Shown: positions 8,405 through 17,271 of the stretch, piece by piece | Position numbering within the stretch: the stretch's first letter is position 1 | Layout: every line of letters begins with the position of its first letter | Source: Mucilaginibacter agri | Lineage (GTDB): Bacteria; Bacteroidota; Bacteroidia; Sphingobacteriales; Sphingobacteriaceae | DNA length: 64,000 nt | Assembly (NCBI RefSeq): GCF_009928685.1 | Contig: NZ_WWEO01000039.1 | Coordinates: forward strand, 186,001 to 250,000 | Direction of reading: 5' to 3' | The notes under the pieces: generated by a model | The model's database searches: none | Told to the model about the DNA's origin: nothing | Seen by the model: the letters and a program-made list of their open reading frames with translations, nothing else | Made by a program: the position numbers and the translations under genes

Positions 8405-9801
8405 AACCCGAAATACCCCTTCGCATTATTATAACAGATATCCTGCACCAATTTTCCTGTCCATTCAAAATCCGCAGGTAATTCACCGTTTTCTATGTCT
8501 TCGCCGAAGAGGCCGCAAAGCAGGCGGCGGAAATATTCATGGCGAGGGTATGAAAGGAAACTGCGCGAATCGGTAAGCATACCTACCATGCGACTTACAA
8601 GGCCAAGGTTTGATAGTGCATTAAGCTGGCGAATCATGCCATCTTTTTGGTCCATAAACCACCAGGCCGAACCAAATTGAACCTTGCCCGCAATGGTGCC
8701 ATCGTTAAAGTTTCCAATCATGGCGGCCATCATTTCGTTGTCGGCCGGGTTAAGGTTGTATATAATGGTTTTGGCTAGTTGATCATTACTGTCCAGTTTA
8801 TCAAGGAAACGCGATAATGCGCGGCCCTGACTAAAATCGCCGATAGAATCAAATCCCGTATCCGGCCCAATAGTGCGGAAGGCACGGCTGCTGTTGTTGC
8901 GTAACGCGCCCAAATGATACTGTTGCACCCAGCCTTTTTCGTGATCCCACAACGCAAATTCGAATAGCATGGCCGATTTAAACTTGGAGATTTCCAGCGG
9001 TAGCAGCGCATGGTTGTTTCTTATTTTCTTAAATATCGGCCTGATCTCTTCTTCGGTATAATCATCAGCGTAAATGCATTCGAGGCCATGGTCGGATACG
9101 GAACAGCCGTTAGCGGCAAAGTAGTCATGGCGTTGTTTTAAGGCTTGCAAGTAAGCATCGTAATCGTCGATGGTAGCATTAACTACAACGGCCAGTTTAT
9201 CTATATAGCTATTCAATGCGCCTATGTCATCTGCATTCATAGCCTTATCCGGGCGGAACGATGGCAGAATCTTCACCCCAAAACCATCTTGTTTAATCTG
9301 CTGGTGAAACTCCAGGTTATCCAAAGGATCGTCGGTAGTACCAACGGCTTCCACGTTCATTTTGGTAAGCAGGCTGCGTACACTGTACTCCGGTATTTGC
9401 AGCTTGGCGGTGCAATCATCATAAACCTTTTTTGCGGTTGAAGGGCTAAGCAGATCATTGATGCCGAAATAGCGTTGTAACTCCAGATGAGTCCAATGAT
9501 ATAGCGGGTTGCGCATGGTGTAAGGCACGGTAGCCGCCCATTGTTCAAATTTCTCGTAGTCGCTTTTATTGCCGGTAATGTAGGCTTCGTTTACACCGTT
9601 GGCACGCAATGCACGCCATTTGTAATGATCGCCGTAAAGCCAAACTTGGGTAAGATTGTCAAATTGTTTGTTGTGAGCAATCTGATCTGGCGGCAGGTGG
9701 CAATGGTAATCTATGATAGGCATTTGCTTAGCATAGTCGTGGTATAAGCGTTCGGCCGACTTATTCGGCAGCAAAAAATTGTCGTCTAAGAAATTCTTCA
9801 T
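8401..9801 (-). CDS. uxaC: Glucuronate isomerase
   Basis: 466 residues, full family length. Interconverts D-glucuronate/D-fructuronate and D-galacturonate/D-tagaturonate, the first cytoplasmic step of hexuronate breakdown. It belongs to the amidohydrolase-fold UxaC family: the metal-binding DYHCHLPP (His33, His35) near the N-terminus, KILPSFRPDKAMN in the middle, and RMVGMLTDSRSFLSYPRHEYFRR near the C-terminus are all present in order (this last block spans about 404-426). No other hexuronate genes (uxuA, uxuB, uxaB, transporters) are nearby, so it is isolated here. A LacI-family-like operator lies about 86 nt upstream. The ATG start is followed directly by a conserved FLDDNFLL segment. Confidence 0.95.
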   Translation of the reverse strand: MKNFLDDNFLLPNKSAERLYHDYAKQMPIIDYHCHLPPDQIAHNKQFDNLTQVWLYGDHYKWRALRANGVNEAYITGNKSDYEKFEQWAATVPYTMRNPLYHWTHLELQRYFGINDLLSPSTAKKVYDDCTAKLQIPEYSVRSLLTKMNVEAVGTTDDPLDNLEFHQQIKQDGFGVKILPSFRPDKAMNADDIGALNSYIDKLAVVVNATIDDYDAYLQALKQRHDYFAANGCSVSDHGLECIYADDYTEEEIRPIFKKIRNNHALLPLEISKFKSAMLFEFALWDHEKGWVQQYHLGALRNNSSRAFRTIGPDTGFDSIGDFSQGRALSRFLDKLDSNDQLAKTIIYNLNPADNEMMAAMIGNFNDGTIAGKVQFGSAWWFMDQKDGMIRQLNALSNLGLVSRMVGMLTDSRSFLSYPRHEYFRRLLCGLFGEDIENGELPADFEWTGKLVQDICYNNAKGYFGF

Positions 9802-10120
9802 AATTGGTTTTGCGTAGGCAACACAAATAAATGGTAATAAAAATAAGGATACTAATAACCAATGTAAAAATGATGCAATTATCTACGAAAACGTTTGCAG
9901 AAAAATATGGAATGATATGATCAAGGTATTCTTTGCTCTTCGTACTTAAAGTTTGTTTAACACAAATAGTATTGTAAGTAAACATTGCAGCCGGGTACGT
10001 GTATATAACTAAATAATTAAACGCAATTGCTACATTGAACTATCAGCCCTCATTCGAAGTATTTTTTGGATGCTCTTTTGTCCGCTGGTTGATAACATCG
10101 CTTCAATAATTAAAAATTAC
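9802..10120. other. Divergent intergenic region upstream of uxaC
   Basis: AT-rich, 319 nt. Apart from a palindromic GAAAACGTTTGC site at 9887-9898 I see no repeat or clear promoter box. Confidence 0.5.
9887..9898. promoter_or_regulatory. Candidate LacI-family operator
   Basis: GAAAACGTTTGC, centred on the perfect palindrome AAACGTTT with the central CG typical of LacI/cre-type operators, 86-97 nt upstream of the uxaC start. Sugar-acid genes are commonly controlled by LacI-type regulators, so the location fits. No regulator gene is in the window. Confidence 0.45.
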
Positions 10121-11020
10121 ATGCTGAAAAAATTAATACATATTGAAAGGAAAAAAAAGTTAACCTGTGGTGTTACAGTCATAGCCGCATGTGTGGTATT
10201 GGCATTATTGTCGTGCCAGCAACGGGTGCCGTATCTAAGCCCGGCCGGTTACGATCTTAATAAGCCCCAAACAGATTATCTGCCAGATAATCTCGAAGAA
10301 GTTTCGGGCATAGCCTTTAATAAAGGAAACCCCGATTTGCTTTATGCAGAAGAAGATGAAAATGGCCGCGTTTATTACATGAAGTTTGGCGATAAAAAAG
10401 CCAAGTTTTCGAGCTTTAAGAAAACAGGCGACTTTGAAGATATTGCTATTGCCGGCGACCAGGTTATAATGTTGCAGAGCAAGGGAAGGTTGTTCACTTT
10501 CCCTATAAGTGAGGTTGCCAACCCTAAAATTGACGACTCGAAAGTTCAGGAGTTTGGCGACATGCTGCCTAAAGGTGAGTTTGAAGGTTTATATGCAGAC
10601 GAAGCCAGCAAACAGGTGTATGTATTGTGCAAGCATTGCGATATAGACAAAACCACCAAGCAAACCAGCGGCTTTATTTTTAACCTTAGCGACGATGGCA
10701 AGCTTACCCGCGGCGATAAATTCGAGATTAACGTAAGGCATATTGCCAACCAGGTTAAAGATCCGAAAGTAAATTTCCGACCGTCGGCATTGGCGCAAAA
10801 CCCGAAGAGCAAAAATTGGTTTGTGCTGTCGTCGGTAAATAAGCTGCTGGTAATCCTGAACCCGCAATGGAAAGTGCTGCAGGTATTCCACCTCAATCCA
10901 TCAACTTTCCCGCAACCCGAGGGGATAGCTTTTGATAACCAAAACAACTTATACATCTCTAACGAAGGTGATAAAATAGAAACCGGCACTGTGCTCAAAT
11001 TTAAGTACATGGGCAAATAA
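10121..11020 (+). CDS. SdiA-regulated-like beta-propeller lipoprotein
   Basis: 299 residues from the ATG at 10121; the frame extends 17 codons further up, but this start gives a normal lipoprotein signal (basic N-terminus, CVVLALLSC lipobox with Cys near residue 31). The rest is a beta-propeller with recurring LEEVSGIAFN, GEFEGLYAD, FPQPEGIAFDNQNNLYISNE repeats, matching the SdiA-regulated/YjiK family, whose biochemical role is unsettled. It is probably anchored to a membrane and faces the periplasm or outside. It lies 27 nt before the phosphatase-Omp85 fusion gene, so the two are likely in one transcript. Confidence 0.75.
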   Translation: MLKKLIHIERKKKLTCGVTVIAACVVLALLSCQQRVPYLSPAGYDLNKPQTDYLPDNLEEVSGIAFNKGNPDLLYAEEDENGRVYYMKFGDKKAKFSSFKKTGDFEDIAIAGDQVIMLQSKGRLFTFPISEVANPKIDDSKVQEFGDMLPKGEFEGLYADEASKQVYVLCKHCDIDKTTKQTSGFIFNLSDDGKLTRGDKFEINVRHIANQVKDPKVNFRPSALAQNPKSKNWFVLSSVNKLLVILNPQWKVLQVFHLNPSTFPQPEGIAFDNQNNLYISNEGDKIETGTVLKFKYMGK

Positions 11021-11047
11021 GGTTTTTGCATTTATCTATCCTAACCT

Positions 11048-14000
11048 ATGAAGAAACTTTTATGCTGCTTATTGTTGCTGGCTCCCTGCGTGTTAAAAGC
11101 GCAGCAAAACGTTGTGCAACGGCTTATTTATATTGGCGATGCGGGCGAAGCCGATAAGCAACAAGGTGGGGTACTAACCCATGCACAGGCAAAAATTATC
11201 CCCGGCAAAACTACCGTGTTTTATTTAGGGGACAATATTTATCCAACCGGGATGGGTTTACCGGGCAGTAAAGAAGAGAAAGAAACTGAGGGAATCTTAC
11301 AATCGCAATATCAGCCGATGCGGGCTAAAGGTGCGCCGGTTTACTTTATACCCGGCAACCACGACTGGGACCGGATGGGGCCGAACGGACTGGCCAAAAT
11401 GAAACGCCAGTGGGAGTACATCAGCGAGCAAAAAGATTCGTTATTGAAAGTGCTTCCGGCCAATGGATGCCCCGGCCCAACCGAAATTAAGATCAACGAT
11501 AGCTTAGTGGTTATTGCTTTCGACTCCGAATGGTGGGTTTACATCTACAGTAAAGAAAACCCCGATGCTGATTGCGATTGCAAAACCGAAGACGAAATTA
11601 CCGCACGTATGCGAGAAATATTGAACCGCAATCGCGATAAGGTAATTATGCTGGCAGACCACCACCCATTCTGGTCGTACGGACACCATGGCGGGTATTA
11701 CGATATTCTGGATTACTTTTTCCCACTTACCTCTGTAAAACAGAACTTATATATCCCGGTGCCGATATTAGGCGCATTTTATCCTTTATTACGTAGCACG
11801 TTTTCGGTAACGGAAGATCAGGGGCACCCGTTATACAAGGCCATGATCAACAAGATAGACAAGGTATTTGAAGACTATCCCAACGTGATCCATGTTTCGG
11901 GGCACGAACATGGCTTGCAATTTATCAAAGACCACGAGCAGATCCAGGTGGTAAGCGGCTCGGGCGCTAAAGAAGCTTATGTTAAGAAAGGTAAATACGC
12001 ACTATATGCGCAAACCAAGCCAGGTTTTGTAACTGCAGATTTGCTAGTGGACAAGAGCATTAAGTTTACCTACTACGCCGGAACAGATACCATTTTTAAG
12101 GAGGTTTTTACCTATACCAAACCGTATAAAGTTGCAGCACCATTGGCTGTAAGTACCAGTAAACCTGTAACTGCCGACAGTATTGTGGTGAAAGCCCGCC
12201 CGGAGTATGATCAGGTAAGCAACTTGCACCGCAAATTATATGGCGAAAACTACCGCAAAGAGTGGGCTGCGCCGGTAAAATTACCGGTTATTAAAGTGAG
12301 CAGTTACAAAGGTGGACTAACACCCATACAATATGGTACGGTACATCAAACCCGTTCGCTTAGGCTGCGTGATGCATCGGGAAAAGAGTGGACTTTGAGC
12401 AGTATCGAAAAATACCCGGAGATCTTATTGCCAACCGCCCGTCGGGAAACCTACGCCAAATCGTGGCTTACCGATGCCATGTCGGCGCAGCATCCTTATG
12501 CATCTATGATGGTGCCTGTACTGGCAGACGCGGTTAAGGTAGGGCATACCAATCCGGTTATCGGCTGGGTATCGCCGGATAGGAAACTGGGGTTTTATGA
12601 AAAGGATTTCGCCGGTACTATTTGCCTTCTCGAAGAAACTAACCCGGGTCAAAAATCGGATAATACAGGTTTGATGACACGGAAGTTGAATAAGGACAAT
12701 GCCAACCGTGTTGATACGCTGGAGTTTTATCGCGCACGTTTGCTGGACTGGTTTATTGGCGACTGGGATCAGCAGCAAGATCAATGGCGCTGGACGGACA
12801 TTCAGCGTGGTAAGAATAAGTATTATAAGGCTGTACCCCGTAATCGCGAAGCAGCTTTCTTTATTAACGAAGGACTGATACCCGCAATGGCTGCCAGCAA
12901 ATGGATGTCGCCTTACTTAAAAGGTTATAAGGCTAAAAAAGATAACATCAACGATTTTTATTACCAGGGGCACGAGTTAGACGCGCGCTTTTTATCAGGC
13001 ATTAGTTACGATACCTGGATACAAACTGCCAAGCAATTTGCAGCATCGCTAACGGATTCGGTTCTTAATACCTCGCTGCACAAATTACCTAAGATTGCGT
13101 ATGATCTGAGGCATAAAGAATTGCTAAAACTAATGCAACGCCGCCGCGACCATTTAGTTGAAGCTGCCGATACCTACTACCGATTTTTTAACCGGATAGT
13201 TGATATTAAGGCTACCGACGTTGACGAGCTCTTCATTATTAAAGATACTACAGGCAATAACGTGCGCGTATCGGTTTACCGCCGAACGCCTGAGGGAGGT
13301 GTTAGCTATGCATTGTTCTCCAAAATTTTCGATCATACTGTTACTAAAGAATTGCGCATTTACGCCAGTAAAGGGCAAGACAGCGTTTCGATAGATGACC
13401 AATCTGCTAAAATTAAAGTGCGGGTAGTCGGCGGCAAGGGTAAAAAGAGCTATCATGTTATAAGCGCCAATGAACATACCAAAGTATATGACAAACAAAG
13501 CAATGCGGTATTCAGCGGGCCTGCTGCAGAGACAGCCAAAATAAGCAAACATTTTTCTGACGATTCTACTACGGTTGGCTACATCCCGGTTAATCTTTTT
13601 AATACTACCATACCACAACTATCAACCGGTTATAATCCCGACGATGGCTTTTGGCTTCAGGGAGGCATAAAGTTTATCCGTAATGGCTTCCGTAAATCGC
13701 CGGGGAGTACGCAGGAAATAAACTTTATGCACGGCTTCGGCAACAATGCCAATCGTTTACGCTACACGGGCGAATGGTTTAATGCGCTGGGTAAAGCTGA
13801 TCTCGAGTTGCAGGCGCGGGTTTATACCCCCGAGGTGATCAATTATTTCGGTCAGGGGAATAATACGCCTTTTATTAAGGATAGCGGTTACCATACCTAT
13901 TACCGGGCAAAGTTCGATCTCATTGGTTTCGATGCTTATGCACGATTCCATAATAAAACAGGCTCAGAAAATGTTCGCATCGGCCCAACAGTACAGTATT

Positions 14001-14656
14001 ATCACTTCGAGGGCGATGACAAAAACAGGCTGATCTATAATTCATCGCTCATTAATAATTACGATGCCGGGGCTATTGATAAAGATAAGCTGCATGCCGG
14101 TGTTAATATCATTTATACTGACGATAAACGGAGCAGCCCCATTTTGCCGATCTGGGGCTTGTACCTGGGTATTAAAATGCAGGGTATGGCGGGTTTAAAT
14201 AAATACTCGAGCTCGTACTTCCAGGTTATACCCGAGCTGCAATTGTATAAGAGTGTTACGGCTAATTCATCGCTGGTTGTTATTGATAAAATGGGTGGCG
14301 GTTTAACATTTGGCAATGTGCCGTTTTATCAGTCTGTGTTTTTGGGTGGGCCAGATAATATGCCTGGGTTCCGTCAATATCGTTTTGCAGGCGAGCAGAT
14401 GTTTTACAATAACCTATCGGCACGGGTTAAACTCAATAATTTGAGCCCCTATATTTTGCCGGGGCAATACGGTGTAACGGCAACCTATGGGCTGGGGCGT
14501 GTTTGGGGAAATGATATTGCATCAAAGGTTTGGCATAATAGTGTGGCGGCCGGTGTTTATTTTGCGCCCGCAGGTTTGGCGCTGTTAGAATTGCAAACCG
14601 GATACTCCAAAGACGGCTGGTATCCTTATCTTACATTAAAACTTAAAATCTATTAA
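11048..14656 (+). CDS. Metallophosphoesterase / pseudokinase-like / Omp85 fusion
   Basis: 1202 residues in three modules after a signal peptide (cleavage near KAQ, 18). Residues about 22-330 are a calcineurin-like phosphoesterase with its metal ligands: GDAG (Asp31), GDN (61-63), GNHD (103-106), ADHHPFW and GHEHG. Residues about 385-720 match the middle region of the protein at 17272 (FGENYR/YGENYR, TRSL-L-D, GDWD-Q-QWRW). Here the positions I equate with kinase residues are substituted: Ser451, Ala477, Gln576, Asn599 and Glu601, with only Asp574 kept. Residues about 860-1202 form an Omp85/BamA-TamA-type barrel (FLGGPDNMPGFRQYRFAG) ending in an aromatic residue. Probably outer-membrane anchored, with the enzymatic modules in the periplasm. 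The kinase relation is inference. Confidence 0.8.
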   Translation: MKKLLCCLLLLAPCVLKAQQNVVQRLIYIGDAGEADKQQGGVLTHAQAKIIPGKTTVFYLGDNIYPTGMGLPGSKEEKETEGILQSQYQPMRAKGAPVYFIPGNHDWDRMGPNGLAKMKRQWEYISEQKDSLLKVLPANGCPGPTEIKINDSLVVIAFDSEWWVYIYSKENPDADCDCKTEDEITARMREILNRNRDKVIMLADHHPFWSYGHHGGYYDILDYFFPLTSVKQNLYIPVPILGAFYPLLRSTFSVTEDQGHPLYKAMINKIDKVFEDYPNVIHVSGHEHGLQFIKDHEQIQVVSGSGAKEAYVKKGKYALYAQTKPGFVTADLLVDKSIKFTYYAGTDTIFKEVFTYTKPYKVAAPLAVSTSKPVTADSIVVKARPEYDQVSNLHRKLYGENYRKEWAAPVKLPVIKVSSYKGGLTPIQYGTVHQTRSLRLRDASGKEWTLSSIEKYPEILLPTARRETYAKSWLTDAMSAQHPYASMMVPVLADAVKVGHTNPVIGWVSPDRKLGFYEKDFAGTICLLEETNPGQKSDNTGLMTRKLNKDNANRVDTLEFYRARLLDWFIGDWDQQQDQWRWTDIQRGKNKYYKAVPRNREAAFFINEGLIPAMAASKWMSPYLKGYKAKKDNINDFYYQGHELDARFLSGISYDTWIQTAKQFAASLTDSVLNTSLHKLPKIAYDLRHKELLKLMQRRRDHLVEAADTYYRFFNRIVDIKATDVDELFIIKDTTGNNVRVSVYRRTPEGGVSYALFSKIFDHTVTKELRIYASKGQDSVSIDDQSAKIKVRVVGGKGKKSYHVISANEHTKVYDKQSNAVFSGPAAETAKISKHFSDDSTTVGYIPVNLFNTTIPQLSTGYNPDDGFWLQGGIKFIRNGFRKSPGSTQEINFMHGFGNNANRLRYTGEWFNALGKADLELQARVYTPEVINYFGQGNNTPFIKDSGYHTYYRAKFDLIGFDAYARFHNKTGSENVRIGPTVQYYHFEGDDKNRLIYNSSLINNYDAGAIDKDKLHAGVNIIYTDDKRSSPILPIWGLYLGIKMQGMAGLNKYSSSYFQVIPELQLYKSVTANSSLVVIDKMGGGLTFGNVPFYQSVFLGGPDNMPGFRQYRFAGEQMFYNNLSARVKLNNLSPYILPGQYGVTATYGLGRVWGNDIASKVWHNSVAAGVYFAPAGLALLELQTGYSKDGWYPYLTLKLKIY

Positions 14657-14684
14657 TCCCGTTAGTAAGTATTAGGAGTTAATA

Positions 14685-17030
14685 ATGCAGGTAAACGTAT
14701 TTAACATAGATAAAAAATTAAAAGCAGAGTCGCTTATCGATGCTGTCTTTTCTTTTCATGTGTTTGCCGAAGATCTTAAACGGCGTATCAATACCGAAAA
14801 AACCATCAAAGGTGAGTTTTATAAAATGGTGTTGAGTAAGATAGAAGAGTATCCCGAACTGAGCAATCCTATCCCAGTTGAAGATGCGGCCAAATATCAG
14901 CATGTACTGGAAATGGTATATGCGGTATTATCGCCGGCTATTGCCGATGAAACCGAATATCTATGGGGTATAGGCATGCCTGTGCCGGGAGATATGATCT
15001 ACGGAACCGATGCCTTTCAGCAGTTTATTGCAGGTTATAATTCCGATCCAAAAACTATCCTCAATCAGGGGTCTACGGCATTTCTTAAGCGCGTGCAGGA
15101 ATATTTGTACAGGCTTATCCTTAAAAAAGTTTACAAGTTTTCGCCTGATATAAACAGCGATAGTATCTATACACAAGAGAACAACGAGAGCGGCTTGGAG
15201 CGATATTTTAAGATCCACGTGGATACTACTTATGCCGAGATCAAAGCCAAACAAGAACTGCCTGAATTAAACGCCGGACTGATAGAAGAGTTTTTACAGG
15301 TAGGAACCGGTGGCGAAGTTTTGGAAGATATTTTGCCATTGAGCATGTTTAGGGTAGAGGGTTTCGCGGTAATTACTGTAGAAGATATTACAGCCCAGCA
15401 ATCTATAGAGAATATCAGGCTGGCATTGGTTAATAACTTCACAGATCAGAATGAACTTTTTGAGAGCGTTACGCACTCGCTGCAAACGCTTATCGGTAAT
15501 AACGCAATTGAATTCGGCCTGTTGCCCTTCTTGAAAGTAAACGGCAAGCTGGTTTATGATACCGAGGAGTGCTTTACCAGCGTGCTGATTAATGCCTACT
15601 CCAAAGAAAAGGTATCGGAAGAGTTGTATAATCAACTAACCGCAGATTATATTAAAGACCCCAAGGCAGTATTTTACAACGAAATAGATAAAGACAAATC
15701 TAAGGAGAGCGTTTATTTGGCCGCTTTACATAAGGTAGGCATTGTTTCTTATGCCGTGCTTCCTGTTTATTTTAACAGAAAGGTAGCCGGTGTAATGGAA
15801 ATTTACTCCAAAAAATCGGTGATCCATTTCGAAGAGTTATTGTCTAAGCTGGAAATTGCCGTGCCGCTACTGTCGCAATTGTTGCATAACAGCATCGAGA
15901 AGTTTAACGAGCGAATAGAGGAGGTGATTAAGGATAAATTTACAACGCTGCAGCATGCTGTAGAATGGAAATTTAATGAAGTAGCGTGGAACTACATTCG
16001 CGAGCAACGCGATGATGAGGACACCGTCGAAATAAAAACTGTGGGCTTTAAAGATGTCGACCCGCTGTATGGTGCTGTCGATATCCGCAATTCTACAAAC
16101 GAACGTAACCTGGCCTTGCAGAATGATTTAAAGGCCACATTGCAAAAGTTATCAGATACCATTAACGCTATACAGAAACACAAAGCTGCTGCCTTTAAAC
16201 CCGAAATATTGGTGCAATGCGATACGTGGCTCAGGCAGGTTAGCGAAGAAATTACAGATACCGACGAGGCAAGTATTAAAGCTTTCTTAGAGTCGGAGGT
16301 TTATAGCGTTTTTGATGTACTAAAAGCTGAAGTACCTGAAACAACAGCATTAATTGAAGAATATTTTGAAACGACTGATGAGCTTTCAGGCGATGGCTTT
16401 GCGGCTCGCCGTGAGTTGGAAATTTCCATCGGGATGATCAATACTGCACTCAATAATTACTTCGAAAAGGCACACCCCAAACTCCAGAAGATCTACCCAT
16501 GCTATTTCGAAAAATTCCGCACAGATGGTGTGGAGTATGACATTTACACGGGCCAGTCGTTGGCACCAGATAAACCTTTTGATGATAACAAGCTTGGAGC
16601 ATTTCGCCAGTGGCAATTAAAATCGATGATCGATATTGTGCAGATCACCGGCAAGCTAACCACCAGGATGAAATGCAAGCTGCAAACCACGCAACTTATT
16701 TTTGTGCATTCGGGGCCAATAGATATTTGTTTCCGAAAAGACGAGCGCCGGTTTGACGTGGAAGGTGTTTATAATATCCGCTACGAGGTGATCAAGAAGC
16801 GCATTGATAAAGTGCTGATCAAAGATACCGATGAGCGCCTAACCCAACCCGGCAAAATAGCCCTCGTTTACTTTACCCAGGCCGAAGCCGACGAGTTTAT
16901 GAACTATATTAAAGAGTTTCAGGATAAGAAGCTGCTTGCCGCTGATATCGAACAACTCGACCTCGAAGAACTGCAGGGCGTAACCGGTTTAAAGGCTATC
17001 AGGGTAACGGTTGAAGAAAAAGTTAATTAG
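14685..17030 (+). CDS. GAF domain-containing protein, unknown role
   Basis: 781 residues, no signal peptide or membrane segment, so cytoplasmic. The N-terminal ~240 residues are helical and unrecognised. About 250-410 resembles a GAF small-molecule-binding domain (SYAVLPVYFNRKVAGVMEIYSKK near its end), the rest a helical and mixed domain with a C-terminal segment containing RFDVEGVYNIRYEVIKKRIDKV. No output domain (kinase, cyclase or DNA-binding) is visible. It starts 28 nt after the phosphatase-Omp85 gene and sits between two paralogous kinase-like/Omp85 genes, suggesting a linked process, though it is in a different compartment. Function unknown. Confidence 0.65.
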   Translation: MQVNVFNIDKKLKAESLIDAVFSFHVFAEDLKRRINTEKTIKGEFYKMVLSKIEEYPELSNPIPVEDAAKYQHVLEMVYAVLSPAIADETEYLWGIGMPVPGDMIYGTDAFQQFIAGYNSDPKTILNQGSTAFLKRVQEYLYRLILKKVYKFSPDINSDSIYTQENNESGLERYFKIHVDTTYAEIKAKQELPELNAGLIEEFLQVGTGGEVLEDILPLSMFRVEGFAVITVEDITAQQSIENIRLALVNNFTDQNELFESVTHSLQTLIGNNAIEFGLLPFLKVNGKLVYDTEECFTSVLINAYSKEKVSEELYNQLTADYIKDPKAVFYNEIDKDKSKESVYLAALHKVGIVSYAVLPVYFNRKVAGVMEIYSKKSVIHFEELLSKLEIAVPLLSQLLHNSIEKFNERIEEVIKDKFTTLQHAVEWKFNEVAWNYIREQRDDEDTVEIKTVGFKDVDPLYGAVDIRNSTNERNLALQNDLKATLQKLSDTINAIQKHKAAAFKPEILVQCDTWLRQVSEEITDTDEASIKAFLESEVYSVFDVLKAEVPETTALIEEYFETTDELSGDGFAARRELEISIGMINTALNNYFEKAHPKLQKIYPCYFEKFRTDGVEYDIYTGQSLAPDKPFDDNKLGAFRQWQLKSMIDIVQITGKLTTRMKCKLQTTQLIFVHSGPIDICFRKDERRFDVEGVYNIRYEVIKKRIDKVLIKDTDERLTQPGKIALVYFTQAEADEFMNYIKEFQDKKLLAADIEQLDLEELQGVTGLKAIRVTVEEKVN

Positions 17031-17271
17031 TGCAGGGAAATTAAACGTAAAAGACACGATACTTTGTGTCTCGTTTTAATCTTCTACCTTTTAAATAGGC
17101 ATCCCGCCACATCGCTCAGTCAACTTCATAATTACCTGTTGTTACAAAAACGCTGCACCATGTGATAATATTTTATAAAGTACATTATGCGCAGCACAAA
17201 TATTAACAATTAGTGTTATTGTAGTAATTTGCTTAAAAAAACTACTTATCCTTAAAGCCTTTAGCCCCTGC

